DNA of 64,000 bases, from NCBI GenBank assembly GCA_016839345.1, contig JAEOUL010000163.1, forward strand, positions 1 to 64,000, in the 5' to 3' direction. Positions 15,912 to 25,237 of this stretch are shown here, one piece after another; position 1 is the stretch's first letter, and every line of letters begins with the position of its first letter. The notes beneath the pieces were generated by a model. That model did no database searches, had not been told where the DNA came from, and saw only the letters and a list, made by a program, of their open reading frames with translations. A program made the position numbers and the translations under genes. Source of the DNA: Candidatus Thorarchaeota archaeon. Its GTDB lineage: Archaea > Asgardarchaeota > Thorarchaeia > Thorarchaeales > Thorarchaeaceae.

Positions 15912-17198
15912 TCAAGTAAACTCATTTGGAGATACTCTACTCTCAGCTTCTAGTGCGGTTTCAGCCATTCTATCAATTCTTGCTTCTAGATTATTCAAAA
16001 CTTGGCATGTTCCAGATTGCAGGATTTCCTCTACTGTTTGTCCCATAGATTCATCAATCATAAGATACTGGTTTAGATATCCTGTTTCACGGAGCTCAAT
16101 GAGTTCGTTTACACCTCTCTCAATTCGTGCTGCAAGCTCCCAATAGGGTTTTGTTGCTTTTCGAGGCATACCAAGATGCATTTCCATTCGAAAGATGATA
16201 TCAAGTATGACTCCAAGAACAAGATTGTTTGATTCATACTCTAATGGAATCTTGTGCCTCACTGAACGGTCTCTTACACCAACTTGATTGCATATATGAC
16301 GACCCATGACCATTACATTTACTGGAAGCCTTTTCCAGATTGGTTGTCCGTATGCATTATTGTTTTCGTATATTCTCTGGATTGTTTCATAATTGTCTGG
16401 ATAGCGTTTGTTTACTACCCGCATGAAGAAATCTTTCTGGCGTCCTGGTTTCAGAGTCATACCCCCAAATTGAATGAACTCTCCATTAGCCTTCCTAGTT
16501 TCAGAAGCCAGTTGGGTCATATTCTCGATATTATCCCCAATTGTAGGAATAATGGGAGTTGCCATCACTCCACCAAATAGTCCTGCCTTTCGAATTTCCT
16601 TGAGTGCAGCGAATCTGTCTGATGATGAAGCTGCATTAGGTTCGAATACTTTCTGAATTTCATCGTCTGCACAAGTAATGGTGAACGCAATATTTGCGAA
16701 GGCGCATTCATTAATCTCTTTGAGGAGATCCATGTATTCCAACACCAAATCTGATTTTGTCAAAATAAAGACAGGCATCTCGAAATCCAAAAGAGTTTCA
16801 AGAATTCTATAGGTCACCTTATGTTCTTTTTCAGCTTGTTGAAATCCATCACTTACTCCGCCACATGCTCCAATCACGATTCTCCTGGGAACTTTCTCGG
16901 CGATTCTTTTCGCATCCTCGGCATCCAGAAAAGACCAAAGAGTTTCTGTTTCGAGTTCACTTTTTGATGTATATCCAAGCTTTTTTAGTTCCTTTCGAAG
17001 AATCTCTGCGGCATTTTTCTTTATTCTTATGTGGGAGTAGAAATTATCAACATGGTAATATTCTGAGTGACCATCGCAGTAGACACACCCATGTTCGCAT
17101 CCACGATATGCATTCAGGCTTCTGTTCATGTGAAACCAACTGTCTGCAACATGTGGTTTCGAGAGCAGTGATTTTGCCTTGACGCATTCATATCTCAT
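15912..17198 (-). CDS. Radical SAM protein related to spore photoproduct lyase (SplB-like/Rv2578c type)
   Basis: About 428 residues from the ATG at 17198 (a GTG at 17210 adds four residues). The N-terminal cysteine triad CEHGCVYC (CxxxCxxC) binds the radical SAM 4Fe-4S cluster and is preceded by LNAYRGC, typical of the COG1533 group. Further conserved parts are VIGACGGVSDGFQQAE, TKSDLVLEYMDLL, ATPIIPTIGDNIENM and GGMTLKPGRQKDFF. Members include spore photoproduct lyase and many uncharacterised archaeal proteins. True photoproduct repair is unproven here. It is divergent from the PAS/glutaredoxin pseudokinase gene. Confidence 0.85.
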   Translation of the reverse strand: MRYECVKAKSLLSKPHVADSWFHMNRSLNAYRGCEHGCVYCDGHSEYYHVDNFYSHIRIKKNAAEILRKELKKLGYTSKSELETETLWSFLDAEDAKRIAEKVPRRIVIGACGGVSDGFQQAEKEHKVTYRILETLLDFEMPVFILTKSDLVLEYMDLLKEINECAFANIAFTITCADDEIQKVFEPNAASSSDRFAALKEIRKAGLFGGVMATPIIPTIGDNIENMTQLASETRKANGEFIQFGGMTLKPGRQKDFFMRVVNKRYPDNYETIQRIYENNNAYGQPIWKRLPVNVMVMGRHICNQVGVRDRSVRHKIPLEYESNNLVLGVILDIIFRMEMHLGMPRKATKPYWELAARIERGVNELIELRETGYLNQYLMIDESMGQTVEEILQSGTCQVLNNLEARIDRMAETALEAESRVSPNEFT

Positions 17199-17314
17199 TT
17201 TTGACAACACTTATTCAGTAAATCTATCTATTTCTGTTTCATTCATCTTAAAAATCGAATTGAAGACTCGCCCCATTTGTTTATGTATAACTTTGTGAAA
17301 GCTATTAGATACAG

Positions 17315-19054
17315 GTGCGGTTTGTGACAGACGAAAAAAGCAATGCATCATGGCTACATCGAGTGATGGAAGTAGTCCGTGATGGATTGGTAGTCATTCA
17401 GGATGAAGATATCATTCTGACAAACAGTGCCTTTACAGATATGCTTGGATACGAAAAAGGTGCATTGCAGCATACAGATTTTGAAGATATAGTCGATAAA
17501 AAATCTCGAAATCGTGACAAAGATATGATTGAAGCCCTGATTTTTGGGGAGAACCCCAGTCGATTCATTACCCGACTCGCAGCACAGGATGGGAACGTTC
17601 TACATGTTGAGATAACACCAATTGAAATCGAGCTTGCAGGCAAGCCAGCAGTTATAGCCACCGTTAGGAACATCACATCTCAGATGGAACTTGAAGCAGC
17701 GGTTTCAGAATTAGAGAATCGTTTTGCAACTTTGTATGACATGTCTCCCGTGGCATATTTCACACTGAATAGAAATGGTATAATAGAGCAGGTAAATGAA
17801 GCTGCTGAAGAATTACTCGGATGTGAAGCAGATAGCCTGATTGGTAAATCTCTCTCTGAGTATCTCCCTGAACCTGAGCCTGCATATGATCCTGGAGCGG
17901 ACATCGTCAAAGAGGTCTTGCGGGGTAATCCAGTAACAGGATTAGAGATTCAGATGAAACGGGGTGATGAGAAACTAATCTGGGTCAACATCTCATCTCG
18001 AGCGCTGATATCTGGTACCGAAAGACCTGACGAGATTGGAATCACAGCCTTCGATATTACAAAGCGTCGGAACTTTGAGGAACGTCTTCGTGATGAGAGT
18101 GAAAGGGCGAATCTGTACATGGAAGTCATGAGTAGCGATCTGAACATGACCAATCAGAATGTACTCTTTGCTATGGAAGATCTGAGTATCTCTCTTGATC
18201 TACCTGAGCGTCTTCAAGGAGTTCTCAGTGAAACGTCATGGAGTGTTCGAAAAGCTGGGCGTATGATTGCGAATATGGGTGTCTTGATCTCACTAGATCA
18301 AAATCCACCAGATAAGGTTCTCACTCGTCTGCAACCCCATTTCAATAAGGCTGTTCGTGAGGCCACTCGCGACTTTGCTTGGAAAACTCTAGAGGTGAAA
18401 TCAAATATCCGGGATCAATCTTTTGATGTAGTGGGTCATGCATTTTTGTGGTATGTTTTCTTCAACATCATCCACTATTCAGCAAGCGCTGACCCGAGCC
18501 CGACTGTAAAGATTGACATCAGGGCCAAACTGACTGAAGATGGTGATATGATCCGCATTGAATTTCATGATAGAGCTCCTGCGATTCCAGATGAGTTGAA
18601 GGACCAGATATTTCGGAGAGCTGGAAGTCCTGAAGAGCAATTTGCTGGGAAAGGACTTGGACTAACTGTAGTGGATCGTTACATTGAAGACCTTGGAGGT
18701 CGGGTGTGGGTCGAGAATAGAGTCAAATCTGATCCATCAAAAGGGAGTAAGTTCATCATACTCATTCCCACCTGGAAGGAACAATTGAAAATTCCAAATA
18801 TTATCTTCTACAAATCAGATCACTGTGTCTTTTGCGGACCAGTGTATAACTCTCTAACGATGATCCTTAAAGAGCTTGGAATCGGTGCGTCAGCTATAGA
18901 GCTCATCAATGTGGATGATCCAGATTCTACTGTTAGGGAGGAAGATTTGCCTGCACTTCCTACTATTTATCTAGGAAAGGAAAGACTGGCTGGATTCGTT
19001 GCTGATGATGATCTTAGAGTAGCAATTTCGACAATGTTACTTACTTCTGGATGA
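17315..19054 (+). CDS. PAS-PAS-pseudokinase-glutaredoxin fusion protein
   Basis: A 579-residue soluble protein. PAS 1 is at about 12-130, PAS 2 at about 135-255, a DHp-like helix pair at about 258-330, a HATPase_c-like domain to about 485 and a thioredoxin/glutaredoxin-fold domain at about 490-579 with redox motif CVFC (504-507) and a cis-Pro loop (ALPTIYLG). The phospho-acceptor His is replaced by Ser274 (VMSSDLNMTNQ) and G1 is changed to HDRAPAI, while G2 (GKGLGLTVVD) is retained. It therefore looks unable to autophosphorylate. The paralogue at 35274 has the same domain order with His and G1 intact. I infer a thiol-redox-sensing partner or regulator of that kinase. The start may be the GTG at 17324 instead of 17315. 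Confidence 0.85.
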   Translation: MRFVTDEKSNASWLHRVMEVVRDGLVVIQDEDIILTNSAFTDMLGYEKGALQHTDFEDIVDKKSRNRDKDMIEALIFGENPSRFITRLAAQDGNVLHVEITPIEIELAGKPAVIATVRNITSQMELEAAVSELENRFATLYDMSPVAYFTLNRNGIIEQVNEAAEELLGCEADSLIGKSLSEYLPEPEPAYDPGADIVKEVLRGNPVTGLEIQMKRGDEKLIWVNISSRALISGTERPDEIGITAFDITKRRNFEERLRDESERANLYMEVMSSDLNMTNQNVLFAMEDLSISLDLPERLQGVLSETSWSVRKAGRMIANMGVLISLDQNPPDKVLTRLQPHFNKAVREATRDFAWKTLEVKSNIRDQSFDVVGHAFLWYVFFNIIHYSASADPSPTVKIDIRAKLTEDGDMIRIEFHDRAPAIPDELKDQIFRRAGSPEEQFAGKGLGLTVVDRYIEDLGGRVWVENRVKSDPSKGSKFIILIPTWKEQLKIPNIIFYKSDHCVFCGPVYNSLTMILKELGIGASAIELINVDDPDSTVREEDLPALPTIYLGKERLAGFVADDDLRVAISTMLLTSG

Positions 19055-19071
19055 ATCTCAATTTTGAGATT
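19054..19071. terminator. Short hairpin between convergent genes
   Basis: Perfect 8-bp arms AATCTCAA and TTGAGATT separated by TT lie between the stops of the pseudokinase gene and the MscS gene, so they could terminate both. The loop is very tight, so a dimer-binding site is the alternative. Confidence 0.35.
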
Positions 19072-19078
19072 TGTTGAT

Positions 19079-19993
19079 CTATCCTGCTCCTTCGATATAA
19101 TACTTGAGTAAATCATTCATGAAATCCGATGTCTTTTTGATAATCAACATAGGATCATCAACAATAAACGTGAAACGATATGTGACAGCTGCAGTTGGTT
19201 TTGCCCAGACCTGATAAGTTGGTCGTATCAAAAACACCTTTTCATAACTTTTGCATACCTCATCAAATTGTTGTTGCATCTTTTTCTGATCGTAACTCAT
19301 GTGAATATTCATGTCGAACGTATATCTGTAGGCATCAGCATCGCTAGCCATATCTCGTAATCTGTTGATAGCATTATCAATCGACCTGATGTAAGATTTT
19401 CTTCCCACTTCTTGCTTTACACTCTGAATCTGTTCTTCCTTGTCTATCAATAGATCTGAAACAGCGACTCGGAAATTGGTTACTTCACTACTAACTACCT
19501 TGTTGTTAGGTAGGAGTTGCTTGGTTTCATCCCCAAGAAGTATTCTAGTGTAGTTTAATGTAATTTCACGAACAATTCCCTCAACCGCTCCTACTCTTAC
19601 ATAGTCTCCAACTCTAAATGGTCTCGCAGCCAAAACATACAATCCACTCACAATATTCCCAAGAGCTTGGGAGAAAGCAAGACCAAGCGCTGTACCAAAG
19701 ATAGCAGTAAGAGAAAGAATCGTTGCAAGACTTGTTTCAAATGCACTAATGGTTATCATCAATGCAGATACGAAGAAAACCAATCTTAGTATTAGAACTA
19801 TTCCTGTGGATGCTTCAATCCCCATTCCAATTGACCGTAAAGACCTTCTAAGTATACGGGTAATAATTAGATATGCTACCATAAGCAGTACTAGAGATAT
19901 TAACAAAACTACATAGGGGAAAAGCTGACCAAGGTAGAATTGGAAGTATCCAAATGGATCAGTAAAGAATTCTGGTGGAGTTGTGGTTTGCAT
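19079..19993 (-). CDS. Small-conductance mechanosensitive channel (MscS family)
   Basis: A 304-residue membrane protein with three hydrophobic helices (about 22-45, 65-85, 90-120). The third is Ala/Gly-rich (TAIFGTALGLAFSQALGNIVSGL), as in the MscS pore helix. The beta domain follows with the family motif RPFRVGDYVRVGAVEGIVREI and then LPNNKVVSSEVTNF. A C-terminal alpha/beta cage ends near residue 300. MscS channels open on membrane tension and release solutes during osmotic downshock. The gene is transcribed toward the pseudokinase gene and divergently from the unknown membrane protein at 20042. Confidence 0.93.
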   Translation of the reverse strand: MQTTTPPEFFTDPFGYFQFYLGQLFPYVVLLISLVLLMVAYLIITRILRRSLRSIGMGIEASTGIVLILRLVFFVSALMITISAFETSLATILSLTAIFGTALGLAFSQALGNIVSGLYVLAARPFRVGDYVRVGAVEGIVREITLNYTRILLGDETKQLLPNNKVVSSEVTNFRVAVSDLLIDKEEQIQSVKQEVGRKSYIRSIDNAINRLRDMASDADAYRYTFDMNIHMSYDQKKMQQQFDEVCKSYEKVFLIRPTYQVWAKPTAAVTYRFTFIVDDPMLIIKKTSDFMNDLLKYYIEGAG

Positions 19994-20041
19994 AGTAGTT
20001 CAAGAGCGGGGAGATAGTTTCTAGTATATGAATGATACCAC

Positions 20042-21232
20042 ATGTCAATTGGTGCATTTGCTTATATGTATCAATTCTTAATGGGGGGATTTCTTAATAA
20101 TCACATGTTGGAGATGAGCGAGGAAAAGATAGAGCCAGTTTCATGGAGAAGTACACTTCTAAAAACTATAATTATACTCTTTCTACCACTTGCTGTCTAT
20201 GTTGATACAGGAGGTCCTTTCTTACTTGCTAATTTTAGAATTCGAACCTGGGTCTCAATACTGTTTTTCACAGAACCATTCAATTTCATAGTATTTGCTC
20301 CACCGATTGCTCTCCTGATTGCAGTCTTCCTGATGCTACCGGGTATCTATTTCGATCGGAAAATCCAATCGCTACCAATCTCATCCTCAATCCGTAGAAT
20401 GGTGATTTTTTCAGCAACTACTTCTTGGTTGCTCTCTTATGGATTCACTCTTCTCTATTCCTTTAATCCTGACTTCATGGTTGATGTAAATCCAGCTATA
20501 TTTTCAATCCCAACTTTTTCAATTCCAATCTTTATTATCTGGCCAATACTCAAACGTGAATTCGTTACTAGAATCACTTCAGTTAGACTCCATGAATGCA
20601 CCTATGCATACTTAGCTAGAAACATGAGGCAGCGATTCGGTAGAGGAAGGTTCTTGCCCGTACTCATCTGGATTGGACTTCTCTTTTCCCCAATAATGTA
20701 TTTCAATTCCTGGGGGGATATTTTATTCATCTCAATTTTCTATAATGCACTGTTAAATATTGGAGGGGGTTTCATTCCAATTGAAATTCTGGTATTCCAC
20801 ACATTTTCCTTCTATCTAAACCCTCTCTATGGTCTACCATATGTAATGTTAGTTTTCTCTCTTCGATATTTATTTGTTCGAGATATATATCGATTCAATG
20901 ATGGAATAATTTTGAAATCAAGACTTATTTCATCTGGATTAGTGGCAGAGATAGTACCTGCCACATTATTGACTTTCCTAGGATTAGCATTGAGTGGATT
21001 TCCTCAAATTATCTTTCCGACTCCCTTCTTTCCTCTATTAGGATATCTCTATATCAAGAAAAGCAAACCATCAACATTGAGGGAAGTAATCTGGGAAGTC
21101 GAAGAACATCAAATGTGGTTCGAAGCTGAATCTCCAACTCTATCTCCTATCAAACAATCCATAGATCATTATATCAAAGTTCCACTCTCGTACATGTTTA
21201 TATCAAAAATTCGTAGGCTGAGAAAACAATAA
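20042..21232 (+). CDS. Unknown polytopic membrane protein
   Basis: A 396-residue protein with about eight to nine hydrophobic helices spread over residues 40-360 and a cytoplasmic-looking C-terminal tail rich in charged residues (REVIWEVEEHQMWFEAE). I recognise no family motif. An internal ATG (MLEMSEEKIEP, about residue 22) is an alternative start that would remove a hydrophobic, Gly/Met-rich leader. It stands between MscS (divergent) and EutA (convergent, 4 bases between stops). Confidence 0.7.
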   Translation: MSIGAFAYMYQFLMGGFLNNHMLEMSEEKIEPVSWRSTLLKTIIILFLPLAVYVDTGGPFLLANFRIRTWVSILFFTEPFNFIVFAPPIALLIAVFLMLPGIYFDRKIQSLPISSSIRRMVIFSATTSWLLSYGFTLLYSFNPDFMVDVNPAIFSIPTFSIPIFIIWPILKREFVTRITSVRLHECTYAYLARNMRQRFGRGRFLPVLIWIGLLFSPIMYFNSWGDILFISIFYNALLNIGGGFIPIEILVFHTFSFYLNPLYGLPYVMLVFSLRYLFVRDIYRFNDGIILKSRLISSGLVAEIVPATLLTFLGLALSGFPQIIFPTPFFPLLGYLYIKKSKPSTLREVIWEVEEHQMWFEAESPTLSPIKQSIDHYIKVPLSYMFISKIRRLRKQ

Positions 21233-21236
21233 CACT

Positions 21237-22688
21237 TCATTTGGCATCAAAAACCAATGTCTTTATGACTACTGGAACAACAACATCCTCAATGATGGGT
21301 TCACCGATATCGAGAAAGTCGCCCTCTTTTACATGAATTTCATCTATTGAGAGAATTTCATTAGTAACTCCGGTTTCACGTTTCATAACATTGCCAACAC
21401 TGTTGCCAATATCTGCATCAAAACACATGAAGATGGGTGATTGATTTTTGATCGTATTAGGAAGTGCTTGAACTACTACAATTGCAAATTGCTTGAGATT
21501 CTCGTATGATGGCCGTACAGAATCATTGAATGTCAGTATAAGTGGGTCTACTCCTTCCTGCAAGTCAAATTTTGATATTGCTAGTTCTATAGATTTCTGA
21601 ACATCTTTAGATGATGCTTCTCTCGATTTTATGTATGGAACAACTACTGGAAGGTTTCTTAGGGGATATTTTAGACCCGCTGAGAGGAAAGTTGTTGAGC
21701 CACTGACTTGAAGACTGAAGTTACCTGCTCCAATGACTGTGGCTCGAATTCTGTGGTCAGGTTTACCTATAGGTAGTTTGAGAGTAACAGACTTCTCTCT
21801 TACAGAATCAGCAAGAAATACTCCTAAGTCGTTGAAATGCCTTTCCTCCACTTTATAGATGTACTCCGCTACTCCTCCCGAGAATGTTAAGCAATCAACA
21901 TTTTCGTCAACCTCTAGTGGTTTTGCCATCATGAGCATCGATGTTATTCTGGAACTCTGTTTTCCTTGAATGCATTCTATTAGTGCTCCTGCAAGAGCGT
22001 TAGCTAACATCTTGCTATGAACATCATCAAGTGTTTGTCCAAGTTCGAGTTCAATTCCAAGGAGTTCTCCAAGTTTCTTTCCTGTTTCTTCTAATCGAAT
22101 TATCGTACCACTATCGTCAGAAGCGACCAGACGTCCCCCCACATTTATTGCTGTCGTAGCTATGACTCGCCCCTCTTTACAGATTGCAATATTTGAGGAA
22201 CCTCCGCCTATGTCTACGTTCATGATAGTTTCGCCTGTATCCGCAGATCTTGCCACTGCTCCAGATCCATAGGCTGAAAGAACAGATTCAAAATTGGGTC
22301 CTGCTGTAGCAGCTACAAACTTACCTGCCTCACCTGCAAGTGCGCTGACTATCCATTCGGCATTCTCTTTCTTTGCAGTTTCACCGGTAATTATTACAGC
22401 TCCAGTGTCAATGTCGGTTATCCTAAGTCCTGCATTTCGATAATCATTTAGTAATAGGTTTCTCAGTGCATCAAAATCGACATTTCGAGAGTCTTTGAAA
22501 GGTGTGAGGTGAATCGGACCTGAATGGAGTATTTTCCTCTCTTTAATCTCGAACTTTTCAGTCTTTGATTGCTCGTCTTTCTCTAAAACAATTTTACTGA
22601 ACACAACATGAGATGTTGATGAACCAATATCGATACCAACACTGGTGAGTTCCTTTCGCTTTGTTTTGACAATCATCGTTGTGTTCAC
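21237..22688 (-). CDS. eutA: EutA-like ethanolamine ammonia-lyase reactivating factor
   Basis: A 483-residue protein of the actin/Hsp70-like ATPase fold. Phosphate-binding motifs are GIDIGSSTSHVVFS near the N-terminus and NVDIGGGSSNIAI at about 165-180. Other EutA-like stretches are ITGETAKKENAEWI, CLTFSGGVAEYIY and ATVIGAGNFSLQVSGST. EutA exchanges damaged cobalamin in ethanolamine ammonia-lyase (EutBC) using ATP. No eutB, eutC or cobalamin gene occurs in the window, so the partner must be elsewhere or different. Start is GTG at 22688, or ATG at 22676. Confidence 0.85.
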   Translation of the reverse strand: MNTTMIVKTKRKELTSVGIDIGSSTSHVVFSKIVLEKDEQSKTEKFEIKERKILHSGPIHLTPFKDSRNVDFDALRNLLLNDYRNAGLRITDIDTGAVIITGETAKKENAEWIVSALAGEAGKFVAATAGPNFESVLSAYGSGAVARSADTGETIMNVDIGGGSSNIAICKEGRVIATTAINVGGRLVASDDSGTIIRLEETGKKLGELLGIELELGQTLDDVHSKMLANALAGALIECIQGKQSSRITSMLMMAKPLEVDENVDCLTFSGGVAEYIYKVEERHFNDLGVFLADSVREKSVTLKLPIGKPDHRIRATVIGAGNFSLQVSGSTTFLSAGLKYPLRNLPVVVPYIKSREASSKDVQKSIELAISKFDLQEGVDPLILTFNDSVRPSYENLKQFAIVVVQALPNTIKNQSPIFMCFDADIGNSVGNVMKRETGVTNEILSIDEIHVKEGDFLDIGEPIIEDVVVPVVIKTLVFDAK

Positions 22689-22783
22689 CGTGCGACACTC
22701 GAGCGCATTGATGTTTGCCTTTTAGGTTGACGGTAACGCGCAATTCATATCCCCTTTTTCACAATCCAGAGTTGGAGAGAAAT

Positions 22784-23296
22784 ATGGATACCCTCAAAGC
22801 AATCCGTGAAAGAAGAAGCATTAGAAAGTATCACCCCGACTCAGTAGATGAGGAATCATTGCAGATTATTCTTCAAGCAGGTCGATGGGCACCATCAGCA
22901 TCAAATAAGCAACCTTGGCATTTCATAGTGATTAAGGATACTGAAACGCGTGAAAAGCTTGCAGATATTCACACCTACGGTCGTTTCATGAGAGAGTCTC
23001 CAGTCGTTATTGTTGTACTTGGAGACCCCGAGAAACACCCTCGCTATCATATCGCAGATCCTCATCAAGCTACTCAAAATATGTTGTTAGCAGCTCATTC
23101 CCAAGGATTGGGAACATGCTGGATGGGAGTTCGTGATACTGATTTAGAACCACAATTCCGTGAAGTCCTTGACATTCCTGATAGATTGCGCGTCATCTGT
23201 TCGATCTCCCTGGGTCATGCAAACCAAGAACGTCAAAGCACAAGATTTCCATTGGAAGAAATTGTATCATGGGAAAAGTATGGCTCTAAGAAATGA
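22784..23296 (+). CDS. Nitroreductase family FMN oxidoreductase
   Basis: A 170-residue protein with the family's N-terminal motif AIRERRSIRKYHPDSV and FMN-contacting APSASNKQPWHFIVI, then ATQNMLLAAHSQGLGTCWMG. The ATG at 22784 is preceded by TTGGAGAG, which is a better start than the TTG at 22715 that would add 23 residues. Nitroreductases are FMN homodimers reducing nitro, quinone or flavin-type substrates with NAD(P)H. The ACT-domain gene follows after 15 bases. Confidence 0.92.
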   Translation: MDTLKAIRERRSIRKYHPDSVDEESLQIILQAGRWAPSASNKQPWHFIVIKDTETREKLADIHTYGRFMRESPVVIVVLGDPEKHPRYHIADPHQATQNMLLAAHSQGLGTCWMGVRDTDLEPQFREVLDIPDRLRVICSISLGHANQERQSTRFPLEEIVSWEKYGSKK

Positions 23297-23311
23297 TGTG
23301 CGGAATATCCG

Positions 23312-23716
23312 ATGAAAGGTGAAAATGATTTAGGGTTACTCATTAGAAACATGAAACCAAGGCAAGTTCCTGGTGAGTATGTATTTTGTTCAATAGATGA
23401 TGAAGATATAATTCTCATTGAAACTCCACTTCTAATCTTTAGAGAAGATGAAGGTCTGACGGTTGTGATAACTCGTGCAGCAGCTGAGTCCCTGAAATTC
23501 AAATTTGAATCAACCTGGGGATTGATTACCTTGACTATACACTCAGATCTGACAGCTGTAGGTTTCCTTGCAAGAATATCTCAATATCTAGCTCAAGCAG
23601 GAGTGAGTGTCAACTTTGTTTCCGCGTATTATCATGACCATCTCTTTGTTCCATATACTGAGGTCAAAAGAACGCTTAAACTCCTAAAAGATCTCTCTAA
23701 TGAGTCATCAGATTGA
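23312..23716 (+). CDS. ACT-domain protein (COG3602/DUF2241 type)
   Basis: A 134-residue protein with two ACT-like halves. The second half (about 60-130) reads TLTIHSDLTAVGFLARISQYLAQAG, then VNFVSAYYHDHLFVPY, which is the pattern of small stand-alone ACT proteins. ACT domains bind small ligands, often amino acids. The stop overlaps the end of the convergent FMN-binding protein gene by 9 bases. Probably cotranscribed with the nitroreductase. Ligand unknown. Confidence 0.82.
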   Translation: MKGENDLGLLIRNMKPRQVPGEYVFCSIDDEDIILIETPLLIFREDEGLTVVITRAAAESLKFKFESTWGLITLTIHSDLTAVGFLARISQYLAQAGVSVNFVSAYYHDHLFVPYTEVKRTLKLLKDLSNESSD

Positions 23717-24199
23717 GATTATAACTTCCTTCGCTTTCTTACCACTCATAAACTCAATATCGATTCTACCAATGTTGACGCGTTTGACAGACTTTTCATT
23801 CACTTGTTCCTCAATCACTTTTTCAGGGTTGGTTTCAAGTTGATGAATCATAACCTTGAGCGCATGTTCCTTTTCATCTAAATCCTGAATGAAAGAAACT
23901 CTCCCCTTGAATTGAGTGGTTGCATAGAGATGGTCACATGAACTATCTGCATATCCATGATTCTGTAGCGCTTGTCCCCAGACTAGATTGTTTTTACTCA
24001 GGATGTCTACTTTCTTTCCTTCTTGCGCACAATGAAAATAGATACAATTCTTCTCTCTATCAAAACCATGACTTAATGTTGCAAGATATGGTTCGTCGTT
24101 AATACTCATAGCAACTGTGATGAATTTGGCCGACATGATAATGGATAACATCTCGTCCTCATCCTTGATCTCTTTCTCTCTCCTTCGAATTCCTCTCAT
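23708..24199 (-). CDS. Pyridoxamine 5'-phosphate oxidase-like FMN-binding split-barrel protein
   Basis: A 163-residue protein of the split-barrel fold: KFITVAMSINDEPYLATLSHGFD, then IYFHCAQEGKKVDIL and WGQALQNHGYADSSCDHLYATTQFKGRVSFI. These match the FMN/nitroimidazole-antibiotic-resistance-like branch of the family more than true PNPOx. It probably binds a flavin, possibly F420, heme or FMN. The C-terminus overlaps the ACT gene's end on the opposite strand by 9 bases. Confidence 0.85.
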   Translation of the reverse strand: MRGIRRREKEIKDEDEMLSIIMSAKFITVAMSINDEPYLATLSHGFDREKNCIYFHCAQEGKKVDILSKNNLVWGQALQNHGYADSSCDHLYATTQFKGRVSFIQDLDEKEHALKVMIHQLETNPEKVIEEQVNEKSVKRVNIGRIDIEFMSGKKAKEVIISI

Positions 24200-24285
24200 G
24201 CATTTTTCCTCGTGGAACCTAGCGTTAAGGATTTCGAGTCTTTTTCAAGGCAATGCTTTTCTGCTCTGTTTTTTTCTTTCAAATT

Positions 24286-25236
24286 ATGGTGGAACTAGAT
24301 GACATCCGTGATGCGCATCAGCGAATACGTGACAGAATAGTTAGAACTCCAGTCATGACATCAACAACTCTAGATAGAATATCAGGATGTCAGGTATATT
24401 TGAAATGTGAGAACTTCCAAAGAGCAGGTGCATTCAAATTCAGAGGAGCACTCAATACAGTTTCTCAACTTTCACAGGCTGAACGTGAACGTGGAGTCAT
24501 CGCACACTCCTCTGGGAATCACGCACAAGCCCTATCTCTTGCAGCGTCAATGGAAGGAGTGAAGGCTACTATTGTTATGCCCAAAAATTCCCCCCAAGTC
24601 AAGATCAACGCTACAAGGGGATATGGAGCTGAGATTGTATTCTGTGATAATTCAGCTGAAGCAAGAGTAAGAGTAGCAAATGAACTTGTAGTGCAACACA
24701 ACTATACTCTTGTACATCCTTTTGATGATGAACGAATTATTGCGGGAGCAGGAACTTCTGCTCTAGAATTAGTAGATGAAGTTGAATGTGTTGATTATGC
24801 GTTTGCTCCAGTTGGAGGAGGGGGTCTTATCAGCGGCACATCCATTGTAATAAAGGGTCTTTGTCCTTCATCTACTGTGATCGCCGTTGAACCTGAAATG
24901 GCGGATGATGCTTATCGATCATTTAAAGCTGGATACATATTCCCGAGCGAATATCCTGATACTATTGCTGATGGTCTGAGAACTCAGCTTAGTGAGCTAA
25001 CATTCGAGATAATTCAGAAGAACGTTGACGAGATCATTACAGTTACTGAACAGGAAATAGTCAATGCAATGCGTTTCTTATGGGAGAGAATGAAATTGGT
25101 TGTCGAACCTTCTGGAGCAGTTTCACTAGCGGGTTTTCTCAAACTAAAGGATGAAATTTCTAACAAACGAATTGGCATTATTTTGAGTGGTGGTAATGTT
25201 GATTTGACAGATTTCTTTGGTAATTATGTTAAGTAA
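24286..25236 (+). CDS. Threonine dehydratase / serine racemase-type PLP enzyme
   Basis: A 316-residue fold-type II PLP enzyme. The cofactor lysine is Lys51 in RAGAFKFRGALN. The substrate-carboxylate loop is SSGNHAQALS and the phosphate-binding Gly loop is GGGGLISGTS. A late SGGNVDL is typical of IlvA/serine racemase. There is no C-terminal ACT regulatory domain, so it is a short catabolic type or a racemase. The ATG at 24286 fits family N-termini; the 11-residue longer form starting at 24253 begins with an unlikely hydrophobic stretch. Confidence 0.9.
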   Translation: MVELDDIRDAHQRIRDRIVRTPVMTSTTLDRISGCQVYLKCENFQRAGAFKFRGALNTVSQLSQAERERGVIAHSSGNHAQALSLAASMEGVKATIVMPKNSPQVKINATRGYGAEIVFCDNSAEARVRVANELVVQHNYTLVHPFDDERIIAGAGTSALELVDEVECVDYAFAPVGGGGLISGTSIVIKGLCPSSTVIAVEPEMADDAYRSFKAGYIFPSEYPDTIADGLRTQLSELTFEIIQKNVDEIITVTEQEIVNAMRFLWERMKLVVEPSGAVSLAGFLKLKDEISNKRIGIILSGGNVDLTDFFGNYVK

Positions 25237-25237
25237 G

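Noticed and set aside
15912..17198. Calling the radical SAM protein a true spore photoproduct lyase linked to light repair beside heliorhodopsin
   Set aside because: The cysteine triad and general layout are only those of the wider COG1533 group, and the gene is 6 kb from heliorhodopsin with other genes between.
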